A DNA stretch of 64,000 nt from Aralia elata (lineage: Eukaryota > Streptophyta > Magnoliopsida > Apiales > Araliaceae), in NCBI GenBank assembly GCA_034770075.1, contig CM068379.1, forward strand, positions 39,811,130-39,875,129, read 5' to 3'. Position numbers and translations under genes: made by a program. The first letter of the stretch is position 1. Every line of letters begins with the position of its first letter. Shown here piece after piece: positions 23,160 through 34,460 of this stretch. A model generated the notes under the pieces. The model ran no database searches. It had not been told where the DNA came from and saw only the letters and a program-made list of their open reading frames with translations.

Positions 23160-24563
23160 AAAGCACAGAGCAACCCTTTGAGCGATTGAAGCCATCTCTA
23201 GAAATACCCCCAACACTTGAGCTAAAACCACTTCCTAATCATCTCAGGTATGCTTATTTGGGTGAATCATCTACTTTGCCTGTTATTATTGCATCTGTAC
23301 TTAACGAATTACAGGAAAGTAAGTTGATACGAGTTCTCCGGGAGTACAAATCAGTAATTGGTTGGACCATCGCGGACATTAAAGGAATTAGCCCCTCATT
23401 TTGTATGCATAAGATCCTTTTGGAAGACGATGACAAACCAATAATTGAGCAACAAAGGAGGCTGAACCCAATCATGAAAGACGTGGTGAAAAAGGAAATT
23501 TTGAAGTGGCTTGATGCAGGTATCATTTACCCCATCTCTGATAGCAGTTGGGTGAGTCCAGTACAGTGCGTGCCTAAAAAGGGTGGTATGACGGTTGTGG
23601 AAAACGAAAATAATGAATTGATACCGACAAGGACAGTGACCGGGTGGAGGGTTTGTATGGATTACAGAAAACTAAACAAAGTAACCCGCAAGGATCACTT
23701 TCCTCTACCCTTCATCGATCAGATGTTAGATAGACTGGCTGGACATGAGTTTTATTGCTTGTTGGATGGTTATTCTGGCTATAATCAGATAGTGATTGCC
23801 CCCGAAGACCAGGAAAAGACTACCTTCACTTGTCTTTATGGTACCTTCACTTTTCAAAGGATGTCTTTTGGATTATGTAATGCACCAGCGACGTTCCAAA
23901 GATGTATGATGGCTATTTTCTCAAATATGGTCGAGCACAAATATGGAGGTATTCATGGACGATTTTTCGGTGTTTGGAGATTCCTTTGATAGTTGTTTGG
24001 AAAACCTGATCTTGGTTTTGAAAAGATGCGTGGAAACCAATTTAGTGCTCAATTGGGAAAAATGCCACTTTATGGTGCAAGAGGGGATCATTCTTGGGCA
24101 CAAGGTATCATCAAAAGGGTTAGAGGTAGATCGAGCTAAACTGGAGACAATTGAAAATCTACCTCCCCCCACCACAGTTAAGGGCATTCGAAGCTTCTTG
24201 GGACATGCCGGGTTTTATAGGAGATTCATAAAGGACTTTTCTAAAATTTCTAAGCCTTTATACAGTCTATTAGAGAAAGATGTTCCGTTCAAGTTTGATG
24301 AGGTATGTTTGACGGCTTTTGAGGTGTTGAAGAAAAAATTGACCACAGCGCTTGTGATAGTAGCACCAGATTGGTCAATGTCGTTCGAGTTGATGTGTGA
24401 TGCTAGCGATTATGCTATTGGGGTTGTTTTGGGTCAACGAAAGGAAAAGGTTTTCCTTGCCATCTATTATGCTAGCAAAACATTGTCCGATGCCCAACTC
24501 AACTATACGACTACCGAGAAGGAGTTGCTAGCAGTAGTATATGCTTTTGATAAATTTCGTTGA
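23108..24563 (+). pseudogene. Athila reverse transcriptase and RNase H (first part)
   Basis: The first frame (23108-23989) has SPVQCVPKKGG, WRVCMDYRKLNK and QRMSFGLCNAPATFQRCM. A frame change at about 23940 leads to the second frame (from 23943), which carries the catalytic FMDDFSVFGDSF, then GHKVSSKGLEVDRAKLE, RSFLGHAGFYRRFI and the RNase H start CDASDYAIGVVLGQR. RNase H text continues through YASKTLSDAQLNYTTTEKELLAVVYA to an in-frame TGA at 24561. This would make cDNA from element RNA; it cannot work as it stands. Confidence 0.85.
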
Positions 24564-26120
24564 TACTTAATTGGAACAAAAGTGGTGGTGTTCACGGATC
24601 ACTCAGCCATACGATATCTGATTTCAAAGAAAGATGCAAAGTCGAGGCTAATTAGATGGATTCTTCTACTCCAGGAATTCGACTTGAAAATACGGGATAG
24701 GAAGGGGACGGAAAATCAAGTGGCGGATCATCTATCGAGGTTGGAAAACGAGGATCAGGCAAAGCATGATAAAACAGTGATAAATGAATACTTCCCAGAT
24801 GAGCGATTGTTGGTGATAAACTCAGAGATTCCATGGTATGCAGATTTTGTCAATTATTTATTGAGCAACGTATATCCCCCAGATTTGACAAATCAGCAGA
24901 AAAAGAAGTTCTTACATGATGTTCAGAGGTACATATGGGATGAGCCGTTTTTATTCAAATAGTGCGCAGATCAGATTATACGACGGTGTATTCCTCAATG
25001 CGAAACAGATAGCATCTTACATCATTGTCATGACTCGTTGTATGGAGGACATTATGGAGGTGAGAAGACAGCGGCCGAGGTGTTACAAGCAGGATTTTAC
25101 TGGCCAACATTGTTCAAAGATGCCCATCAATTCGTACAAAGATGTGATAGATGCCAAAGGATGGGTAACATATCAAAACGAAATGAGATGCCCTTAAACA
25201 TGATTTTAGAAGTTGAAATTTTTGAAGTTTGGGGTATGGATTTCATGGGTCCTTTCCCAAAATCCTTTAACAATGAATACATTCTACTGGCAGTGGATTA
25301 CGTGTCGAAATGGGTAGAAGCAGTTGCTTTACCAACAAATGATGCCAAGGTGGTATTGAAATTTCTCCAGAAAAACATCTTCACCAGATTTGGCACACCG
25401 AGGGCAATCATTAGTGACCAAAGGAACCACTTTTGCAACAAATCTTTCACAACTCTCTTGGCTAAATATGGAGTAAAGCATAGAATTGCAACTGCGTATC
25501 ATCCCCAAACAAGTGGCCAGGCAGAAGTTTCGAACAGAGAGGTGAAACGGATTCTTGAGAAGGTGGTGAATCCAAATCAGAGGGATTGGTCATTAAAGCT
25601 AGATGACGCTCTTTGGGCTTACAGGACTGCATTTAAAACTCTGATTAGGATGTCACCATACCAGCTTGTGTACGGTAAAGCATGTCATCTCCCAGTTGAA
25701 CTTAAGCATAAAGCGTACTGGGCTATCCGGAAATTGAATTTTGATCTACAAGCTGCAGGCGAAAAGAGACTGTTACAGGTTAATGAACTGGATGAGTTCC
25801 GCTTGCAAGCCTATGAGAATGCCATAATCTACAAAGAGAAAACTAAAAAATGGCACGACCAAAAGATCATACAAAGGAAGTTTGAACCGGGGCAAGCAGT
25901 GCTGCTGTACAATTCAAGGCTGAGATTGTTTCCTGGGAAGCTAAAATCAAGATGGTCAGGCCCATTTATTATTCAACAAGTTTTCCCGCATGGTGCAGTA
26001 GAGATAGCAAGAACTAATTCGGACGAGCCATTCAAAGTCAACAGACAGCGCTTAAAGCATTATTGGGGTGGTGATTACGATCGCCAGAAATCCTCAGTTA
26101 TTCTCTCCAATCTGGAATGA
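24564..26120 (+). pseudogene. Athila RNase H end and integrase
   Basis: Same frame as the RT end. VVVFTDHSAIRYL and ENQVADHLSRLE finish RNase H, a TAG stops the frame at 24960, and the frame then resumes with the HHCC finger (HHCHDSLYGGHYGGEKT to CDRCQR). The catalytic core has GMDFMGPFP, ISDQRNHF and GQAEVSNRE, with 35 residues between the second Asp and the Glu. The C-terminal GPF and VNRQRLKHYWGG region runs to the stop at 26118-26120. There is no chromodomain, as expected for Athila. Confidence 0.85.
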
Positions 26121-26982
26121 AACAGGAAGTAGTCATGCTGAAAGACTTAAAATCAATCGCTCAATGGGAGGCAACCCATTTATTTATTTATTTTGTGTTT
26201 TCATTAGTAGTTAGAATAGTTAATTTATTGTCTTAGGAGTATAATATGTGAACGTTGCCTTGGTAGGTTGCATCGTGTCAAGTTAGTGGTCAAGTAGCCA
26301 AGAGGAAAAAGAAGAACAACAGCAAGATGCAGGGCAGTGCGGCCGCGCAGGAATTACAAGGCAGGCTGGCGCAAGCGCGCAGTCTGCTAGAAGAAAATTT
26401 TGACTCTCTGTCACACCGGTGCGGGCGCGCCGTTTTGAATTACCAAACTGCGCGGGCGCGCCGCGACCTGGACCCGAAAGCTAATTTTTATAACCCGACC
26501 CGATTGTGCCCGACTTATTTTGCCTTATCAGCCGATCGAAATTACACTCCCAATCCAACCCAAATTCGAATTTCTTCTCCCACTCTCCTATTTCTAATCC
26601 AAATCATCTTCATTCTTTCAAATCTAATCAAACCCTAAACTCATAAACCTTTTCTATCATCTTTCCAAGCATACATATTATCTACTCACATTCAAACCCT
26701 AACTTCTTCCCACAATCTCTGACAGTTATCTCCATAACCTCAACCTCTCTACCACGTTTCACACGTTCCAATGCTATAGTTCCAGAGAAGTGGTGCACAG
26801 TTAGGATTTCTCTGATCACGTTCCAAATTCTGGTAATCTTTGTTCAACTGTTTATGCTACATTGGGTTAGTTATATATTTGCAGTATAGTGAAGATTGTT
26901 AGCACATGGAATTACTGTGTTGGGTTTCATTATTAGAGTTCTGTGATAATTGCTAAGTTGCTATCTTGTGAAATATATTTGA
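26121..26982 (+). other. Athila spacer between integrase and env-like ORF
   Basis: Non-coding. The Athila motif GGGAGGCAACCCA lies at about 26166. A CpG-dense block at 26337-26467 repeats GCGCGGGCGCGCC-like words also found in the 3' LTR (31801-31925). Pyrimidine-rich text then leads to the env-like ATG. The 103-residue ORF at 26327-26638 crosses the CpG block and is not supported. Confidence 0.6.
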
Positions 26983-27505
26983 ATGGCATCTAAGAGAGTG
27001 CGTGTGGTTTCTTCATCGAGTAGTAGTGATGAGGAAATTGAGGCTAGGGATGTGTTGGACACGCATAGGTTTGTGAATCTTTCGGCTCAACATATCTATT
27101 TAGATGTTTGGCTTGGAAAGAATTTTGTTGTCGAAAGAGGATTGAAGCCGAATGATGAAGATGGTATGATAAAGAGACAGATTATAGATCATGGCTGGGC
27201 ACTTTTTGTTGATTCTCCTATGCCGGCACTGATGGCAATTGTGCGTGAATTTTATGCTAACGCCCGTGAAACACAGAACGGAATATCTTATATATGGGGC
27301 ATGGAAGTGAGATATGATAAGAAGGCCATCAATAATTTGTATCGACTGCCAACACTCCCTGAAGATGGTTCTGACTGGTTGGCCTACAAGAGTTCGGATA
27401 TTGATTTGGATATGATTGTTTCCGTGATGTGCAAGCCTGATACCAAGTGGACTACCAAGGTCGGAACTACCCAGAAACTCCACTTCCCACACACTGCCCT
27501 AAATC
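26983..27505 (+). pseudogene. Athila env-like ORF, N-terminal half
   Basis: It starts MASKRVRVVSSSSSSDEE and carries the plant 'putative transposon protein' pattern: LVERGLKP-like VVERGLKPN, WALFVDSPMPALMAIVREFYANA, and YDKKAINNLYRLP. The ORF is cut in the codon at 27505 by the Mutator-like element, so the annotated reading past 27505 is transposon sequence. The C-terminal half resumes at 29834 in a compatible frame. No signal peptide or clear membrane segment is visible in this half, so an entry role is unproven. Confidence 0.8.
27496..27505. repeat. 10-bp target-site duplication of the Mutator-like element
   Basis: GCCCTAAATC at 27496-27505 is repeated perfectly at 29824-29833. It borders the terminal inverted repeats on both sides. 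Confidence 0.93.
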
Positions 27506-29823
27506 GGGTTAAATACAGTTTTACCCACTCTATTAGGGGTCGGTTTACAAATGCATCACTGAATTGATTTTTTTTACATTCGACTCACTGAACTACAATT
27601 TTTTTACAAACCGTTACAAATTCTGTTAAATTGTTTGACTTTGGACGGAAAAATTACATGAGCTGCCACATGAGAGAGAGAAAGCATACATGTCAGACAT
27701 TTTTCTTTGTGGCATGCCTAGATGGAAACTTGTATAAATTTAATGTTAAATTAATCAAAATCAAATAAATAAAATAAAATAATCCATTCAAAATAAAAGT
27801 ACAATAAAAATAATTTTTTAAAATTTATTTTAATCATTAATATTTGTTTGGTATGGTAAAACTTTGGTATTATAGCATACAAAAAATTCTTTTTTTTTTC
27901 AATATGGTACAATTTTAAATAAATTATATAAATTACACATAAATATGTAATTTTTTAAATTTAAATAACTCATTAAATTCATTAATTTAATTAACCTCTC
28001 TTCAGAAAAAACTAAAATTAGCAATATAACATATAAGAAAATGGTCAAAATGATTATATTTTCACATGGTAATCATTGCCAAGGTAAACCCTTATTTCCA
28101 CCACCACAATAATTTTATATAAATATATTTGTAAAAATTATACATTAATATATTTTATTATTAAATAATTTAATTAATATATTTTATTATTAATTAATTT
28201 ATTTATTTAATTATTTGTTATGTATATTAATTTGATTTATATTTTGTTGTCAAAACAAGCCCAGATCTAAACGAAGTGCAGAATCCAGCCAATCAACCAA
28301 GAAATCAAATCGAGAATACATCAAATATGAAAATAATTTCCGACAATAACACCGGCGATAGAAAAGTAGGATGTATCAGACACACATCCCAAACTCACCG
28401 AAAAACCAAATCGCCAACGACCCAAACACCATTGAACAAATAGCAATAATCGATTTAGGAATTAAAAACATGCTGAAATGAACAATGGAAATCATAACAG
28501 ATCAACCCAACAATCTGATTCCAAAAGAATAATCATCGATAAAAAAAGAAATCAAAAATGGGGAAAAGCAGTCATTAAACCCCCAATAGCCCAATCCAAT
28601 TCGAAATACAATCGAAATAGAAGGAGTCAGGTGAATCAAGACCAATATTATCATCTTGGAAAAAAATATATAGTCGATCCATTTGAACCCATAAACAATT
28701 GCAACATTCGATTTTTAAAGGAGAAGGAAGAAAAATTAAATCAAAAGCAAACCCATCTTCTTCTTCGCGATCCAAAAGAAGTTACGCCGCCCATCTTTGT
28801 TCTTCACGATCCAAAAGAAGTTACGTCGTGTTCATCTTGTTGCCGCCAACCAAGGCTTAATTCTTCGACGAGCTCAGCCATAGCCGTCGTGAGAAGCTTT
28901 GTGACGCTACTGCCACTGCAAAGACGTCTTTGTTGTCGTCGTGTTCTTCGCCGTTGTTGCCATTTGAACCCACAACCATTATTTTATCCAAATTTGAAGT
29001 TCCAAAATCAAATCGTTACCATTAGGTTTCCATAGCCACTAGATCTGCACGTATCTGCGTTGGTCTGCTGGTTTAGTAAGGAGTTGAGCCTTTAATTATA
29101 TATGGTGAAGATGATGCCCATTGTTAGTTGATTAATTAGATGGATTAGATTTTTGTGAATGGTGGGGGGTTTTGATGGTTGATTTTTTCTTTTCTTTTTT
29201 TCGTTTTATTTCTTTTTATTTTGTTTTTGCTTTTGTGTGTCTCTCTTTTTTAATTTCTATTTTACTTTTTTATCTTTGTATATTTTTTTAAGTGCACTCA
29301 AAAATAAAAAATATATATATAAATAGATTTTAATATACCAAAATTATTCTTCCAATATTACCTCTTTTTATTTTTGCCCAATATATATCCAACAAATTTA
29401 ATTCATTAATTTTATATATGAATTCATTAATTTTTTATAAATACATTTATAAAAATTATACATTAATATATTTTATTACTAATTTATTTAATTGATATAT
29501 TTTATTATTAATTTATTTAATTAATTTAATTATTTGTTATATATCGAATATTCTTTTTTTTTGTTGAAAAAAGAAAGTTTATTATTTTTATAAAGAGGGT
29601 GTTACACACATGTCAATTTGATTTAATTTATTTCTCTAACCGAACTTCTCTCTCCTCCATGTAGATGCCACATAGATTTGCTGTTAAGATTTTAATAGAG
29701 CTAACGATTTTTTCAATTTTTGTAAAGAAATTATAGTTTAATGAGTTGACTTGAAAAAAAATCAGTTCAGTGATGCATTTGTAAATCGACCCCTAGTAGA
29801 GTGGGGAAAACTGTATTTAACCC
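27506..29823. mobile_element. Non-autonomous Mutator-like element (2.3 kb) with long TIRs
   Basis: The ends are inverted repeats beginning GGGTTAAATACAGTTTT and continuing imperfectly through ACAAATGCATCACTGAA for over 100 bases. The 10-bp target duplication fits the Mutator superfamily. No transposase is seen. Inside there is a repeated AT-rich segment (about 28128-28228 and 29442-29542, same orientation) and a less AT-rich block (about 28740-29000) with two copies of GATCCAAAAGAAGTTACG. That block could be captured host sequence, but no parent gene is recognisable. The 185-residue ORF at 28478-29035 is therefore left uncalled. Confidence 0.88.
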
Positions 29824-29833
29824 GCCCTAAATC

Positions 29834-30357
29834 GCTACGCCAAGGCGTGGTATGGCTTCATATGTGCGAGTATGCTTCCTACGAGGCACCAGAATGAAGT
29901 AACAAAAGAGAGGGCCATACTGCTATTTGGGATTCTCAAGGGTAAATTGTTTGATATGGGAGCCCTCATTCACTCATCCATATTGCGATCTATACGAGGG
30001 AGCACCTCTGGAGGAATCTTACATGCCTCCATTGTTAGTCGTCTTTGTCTAGCGGCTGGGGTTACGTGGGATAATGAGACTCTATTGCTACCAATGAAGG
30101 ATATAGATCATAATCACATCAAGCGGTACGTAGTATGGGATGGTGGAGAGTCTCATCCTAGAGGGCTTGGATTTCTTTTGGGGGATGAGGAGGAAGCAGA
30201 AGAGGAAGCGGAGGCTTCAGTACCAGCGACGACCACGATGTACGCCCATCAGGAGCGGGATATGCGTCGTCTTCAGCGGAGGATGGATACTTTACATGCT
30301 GATTTTCAGACTTACTCTACTGCCTTTTCTAGATCATTGACGCATGCTTTTGGTTAG
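29834..30357 (+). pseudogene. Athila env-like ORF, C-terminal half
   Basis: It continues the split ORF with AKAWYGFICASMLPTRH, RAILLFGILKGKLFDMGALIHSSI and LCLAAGVTW, the second half of the same domain. A low-complexity acidic stretch (EEEAEEEAEA) and a heptad-like tail (MRRLQRRMDTLHADFQTYS) follow, to a stop at 30355-30357. The frame is compatible with the first half across one copy of the target duplication, so the ORF was still open when the MULE inserted. Confidence 0.8.
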
Positions 30358-31625
30358 TTGGGTGTGCAGATTCAGTTTCCCATCTTTGGTTCTACCGGTT
30401 CTTACCCACCGCCTGATACTCCTCCCAAGCCTAGTGCGGGAGATGATGATGCTGCTACTTAAGGGAGTTTCTTTCTTTCCCCCTGTGCTTTAATTTTACA
30501 ATGAGCGCATTGTCTATCATGAGTTTGGGGGGGTTAGTTTTATTTGTTAGTTATGTTTTGTTTAGTTGTGCATATCATTTAGTATGTGTTTGCATTTAGT
30601 TAGTTGTGTTTGCATTTATTTAGTTTTGCATTTAGTTAGTTTTGCATGAATCCAATTGTTGAGTAGTTGCTTTTGACCAGGCCAATGATGAAGTGGTTGT
30701 GTTTATTTGTTAGCTTTGACAGCATTGATAGTTAATATGGAGACGATGTTCTGATCATAAGGATAATTTTACTTGTCTGAAACTTAAGTCACCGGTTAGC
30801 ACCTAATTGGATTGTTTTGCTCAACTTTAGTTCAAGGGTTACATAATTATGTTTCTAATTTGGGATATTCTTGGAACTATAAGGAAAAAAACAGTGACTT
30901 GGCAATGAAGGTGAGAATTGAGTAAAAACTTAAGTTTGGGGGTATCTATGCGGTAATTTTCTTTTATGAAAAAAAAACAAAAAATAATAACAAAAATGAT
31001 GATGAATAAATGCTTTAAATAGTTGGACTCTGTGGCCTTTGTCATTTGGGTAATTAGATCCTTAGGGGTGTCTTAACATCTAGTGCCCTAAAACCGTCTG
31101 GTTTGGGAGTCATTGATTGAAAACTCGCTACATGGGTGACTCTGAAAAGCCTAATAGAGTCTGGCATTGCACTGTAAAGCATCAACACGAGATGGAGCGT
31201 AAAATGCACTCGTGGGAGGATTAGAGTAAAAATAAACCTCATTTTGCCTTTATACTTAGTATTTGCTCGATTTTAATTGGATTTGTCTTTGTTGCTAAAA
31301 TTGAATGAAAATTGACATATTCTCGTTAGAAATGTGTTTATGTAGCTAAATTTGAATTGTAGTTGGGTTTAATGATTACGGAACACACACACAACTTGGG
31401 TGATGACAGGTGGATTTATCTGATTGGTTGGGATCAATATTCTATATTGCTTTGTTTTGCTGTTGAATTTCTTTGATTATATTTTTGACGCTTGGAGTGA
31501 TTTGCTATCTACTTGTTGGTTGGATTCATAGGATTGTTAGTTTACGTTTGCATTCATTGTGTTTTGTTCTTTTGCATTGTGTTGCATTGCTTGGGGACAA
31601 GCAATAGTTTAAGTTTGGGGGTATT
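30358..31625 (+). other. Athila 3' region with three PPT-like tracts
   Basis: Non-coding. GAGTTTGGGGGGG lies at 30521-30533, AAGTTTGGGGG at 30932-30942, and AAGTTTGGGGGTA at 31611-31623. Only the last is next to the LTR and would prime plus-strand DNA. The other two are near-copies of it about 680 and 1090 bases upstream. Confidence 0.7.
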
Positions 31626-33011
31626 TGATGAGTAGGTTTCGTACCTATGAATTGGATACCAATTTACTATATTATTGTTGAAATCCTCGAGTTCTAGTTA
31701 CTTTTCATGTGTTTTCTGTGTTTTTGTAGGTATTTTGCATTTGAACCGACGTTGATGGAAATTGGAGTGCTGAAGAAGCCAAAGTCTGATGTGCTGAAGA
31801 GCTGCGCGGCCGCGCCATTAATATGAAGGAGAGTTGCGCGCGCGTTGGTTGCCAGATTGAGGTTCGGCTGAAGGACTGCGCGGGCGCGCCGGACTTGTGC
31901 AGGAACCTAGCGCGGCCGCGCTAGGTCGAGAGTTGACCAGTAGCTGAAGTTTGACTTTTTGAATTTTGAATTGGAATTTGATTTGTAATCCAACTTATCT
32001 CTTCTATGTGATGTTGGACGATTAGTAGGTACTATAAATAGCTAGTTTTAAGGAGTTTTTATCTATCTACAAATTAAGAGACTTATTCTTGATTTATAAT
32101 CAATTGGAGACTTGAAGCAATTTGGATAGCACATTGAAATCATTGTAGGAGCTAAGGAGAGATCTGGGGCTACTTTCAGAGTTTTATTTCTCTTCTCTAT
32201 CTCTTAGTTTGTAATTTGGAATGCTATTTGATTTGTGGATTATGAATTTCAGTTTAGCTATGAACTAATTTTCTTTTAAGATTGCAATGGATCTTATTGT
32301 GTAGTTTTTATCAATATGCTTCTGGGTTAATTATTGTTATATATTTTCAGATTGTCTATTATGATTTGAGTTTAATTGTTTGATTACCTGGCCAGTAATT
32401 ACCGTGATAACCTATATGAAGTTAAGAGATGGATTATAGGTTTAGATCTGATCATAATAGCATGTGATTATGTTTTCTACTTACGTTTAGGACTCATAAT
32501 TTGTGTTTAGGATAGAGATATACCTACACACCGCATGTAATCTGATAAGAAACCTGAGCTTCAAATCCTTTTTAATTGTAATTCACATAAAAATATAGTG
32601 AATTAGTTATTTAGGGTGTTCAACTTAATTCTAACTTTCGTAGATTTGAGTTAATTTGTCTAGGATACACTGAGAAGTGGTTTTAGATAGTGATGAGTTC
32701 CTGATTAACAATCTGAAGTATTTTTCATAATTTAACAGGAAGTATATGGATTTAAATGAGGCAATAAGTGAAATTGCAATCTTAAGTTTCCAATAATATC
32801 TGTTTTCGAAATTTATTTATTTAGTTCATTTAAAGTTTTCACACCAATACACAATTGATCTTTTGTTTACTTTAATTGAGTTAGTTTAGAATTGATTTTT
32901 ATTATTATAGATTGCATAATTTTCTCTGTGGGTTCGACACTCTCTTATCATTATATTACTTGTGGACTGCGTATACTTGCGTATTTTTGCTAGTATAGAT
33001 TTAGGCAAACA
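31626..33011 (+). repeat. 3' LTR of the Athila element
   Basis: It starts TGATGAGTAGG just after the PPT and ends TTTAGGCAAACA. A CpG-dense block with a perfect 20-base palindrome lies at 31801-31925, a TATAAATA at 32033-32040, and the CTGTGGGTTCGACACTC end motif near 32931. The next base begins the truncated second Tekay element. Confidence 0.82.
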
Positions 33012-33382
33012 TGAAGACTGAAAATGGTGAACTAAAAACTGGGAATGATGAGTTAAAGTCTGAGATCGGCCAATTGAAGATTGCGATGGAGGAGTTAAAA
33101 GAAGCTTTGAAGGAGGAAACTGCTATGCGTAATAGGGTTAAAGACGCTCACATTAGGGTTTCTCAACGGTTGGATCGTGCTGAAGGAGAGATTCGCGCGA
33201 AGAAGTTCAAGATCGATGACATGGAGTATATTTACCACACGACGATGGATAGGGCTCAAGACCGAGTTTGCCATTATCCAACTCAGTTAAAGGATCATCC
33301 GAGGTTTGTGGATCGCCGAACTATGGTTCGCATCATGGAGCAAGAACGTGAGGAGGCAATGCGCCGAGGATTGTCTTCCTAA
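33012..33382 (+). pseudogene. Coiled-coil ORF upstream of gag, 5'-truncated
   Basis: About 120 residues of charged heptads (ENGELKTGNDELKSEIGQLK, EELKEALKEE, HIRVSQRLDRAEGEIRAK), stopping 286 bases before gag. The apparent ATG at 33011 straddles the Athila LTR junction, so the natural start is lost. Position and character match the intact 280-residue ORF at 10348-11190. Sequence identity between the two is low by eye, but both are coiled coils in the same slot. Confidence 0.65.
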
Positions 33383-33668
33383 GTTATTAGACAAATAATA
33401 TTATAACGAGTGTTTTAAATGTAAATCCCAGCTTATATAAATAATGGGATAAGACGTTAATGATGAAATTCCGAAGTTGTTTTCTTAGATGATGATGTAA
33501 ATAGTAAAATGCTATCTTTTGAGTTTGAGAATAAATAAATAAAGAAGTTTTTGAAAAATGTTATGTGTTAAGTTTCTACTTTTGAATATTTAAGTTAAGT
33601 TTTTAATTAAGTTATAAGTACTTAAGAAATTTAGCAAATGTCTAAAAAACGTTGTCTTCAACAGAATT

Positions 33669-34460
33669 ATGCCACCAAGAAGAGTTGGACGACCCCGTCA
33701 GCAACCACCCCCAGAGGGGTCTACTAACAACAATAACAATAATCCACCCGATGCTAACCCAGTTCAGCAACTAGTGAACCTTTTGACTGGAATTTTTGCA
33801 AATCAACCGTAAGCTCATGCTACAACCTTTAAGGATTTTAAGGCCGTTGGTCCCCCTGAGTTTAAAGGAACAATGAATCCGATAGAAGCCCAAACCTGGT
33901 TAATGGAAATGGAAAAAGTTTTTGAAGTCGCTAGGGTTGGAAATGATCAAAAGACTGCCTTTGTGACTTTTATGTTAAAGTCGGAAGCCAGTTACTGGTG
34001 GCAAGCCAACAAGACGAGAGCAGGAGAAGGTGTCATACCGTGGGATCGGTTTAAGGAGATGTTCTTTGAAATATATTTTCCGGCTAGCGCTCAGAACCAG
34101 ATGGAGGTTCAGTTTCTCGAACTTAAGTAGGGAACGATGACAGTGCCAGAATACGCGGCAAGGTTCAATGAACTAGCTAGGTTTGCACCATACCAAGTTA
34201 ACACGGATGAGAGAAAGGCTAGACGGTTTGAGCAAGGGTTAAAACCTTGGCTTTATAGTAGGGTTTCTATGTTTCAACTCAGCACATTTGCGGCGGTGTT
34301 AGAGAAAGCAATAATAGCTGAGGGAGGAAGTGATGCATTAACCAAATACAACCAGGAGCAGAAAAAGAAAAGGAACGAGACTGAGAATATGCCGAGTGGT
34401 AGCAATGGAGGAGGAAACCAGAAACAAAAATGGAAAGATGGTGGTTCTACTGGAAGTTAG
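33669..34460 (+). pseudogene. Tekay gag with premature stops
   Basis: It starts MPPRRVGRPRQQ. The gag domain (AQTWLMEMEKVFEVARV, SYWWQANKTRAGEG, WDRFKEMFFEIYFP, YAARFNELARFAPYQ, RRFEQGLKPWL) is nearly co-linear with the first element's gag. One frame holds throughout but is closed by stops at 33810, 34128 and 34458. The stop at 34128 replaces the Gln found in the intact copy (LELKQG), one C-to-T change. Confidence 0.88.

Larger units (their letters stand above)
21470..33011 (+). mobile_element. Degenerate Athila-type Ty3/gypsy element with nested Mutator-like insert
   Basis: Plus-strand element: partial 5' LTR-like region, protease, RT, RNase H, integrase, a long spacer, an env-like ORF split by a MULE, a 3' region with three PPT-like tracts, and a 3' LTR beginning TGATGAGTAGG. 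The GGGAGGCAACCCA motif just after integrase (about 26166) and the CTGTGGGTTCGACACTC..GTATACTTGC text at both LTR ends are Athila hallmarks. The whole leader and gag are missing, pol has at least two frame changes and two in-frame stops, and the two LTRs are strongly diverged. The element is dead. Confidence 0.85.

Noticed and set aside
28478..29035. 185-residue ORF inside the Mutator-like element
   Set aside because: Low-complexity, no transposase motif and no recognised homology; treated as possible captured sequence only.
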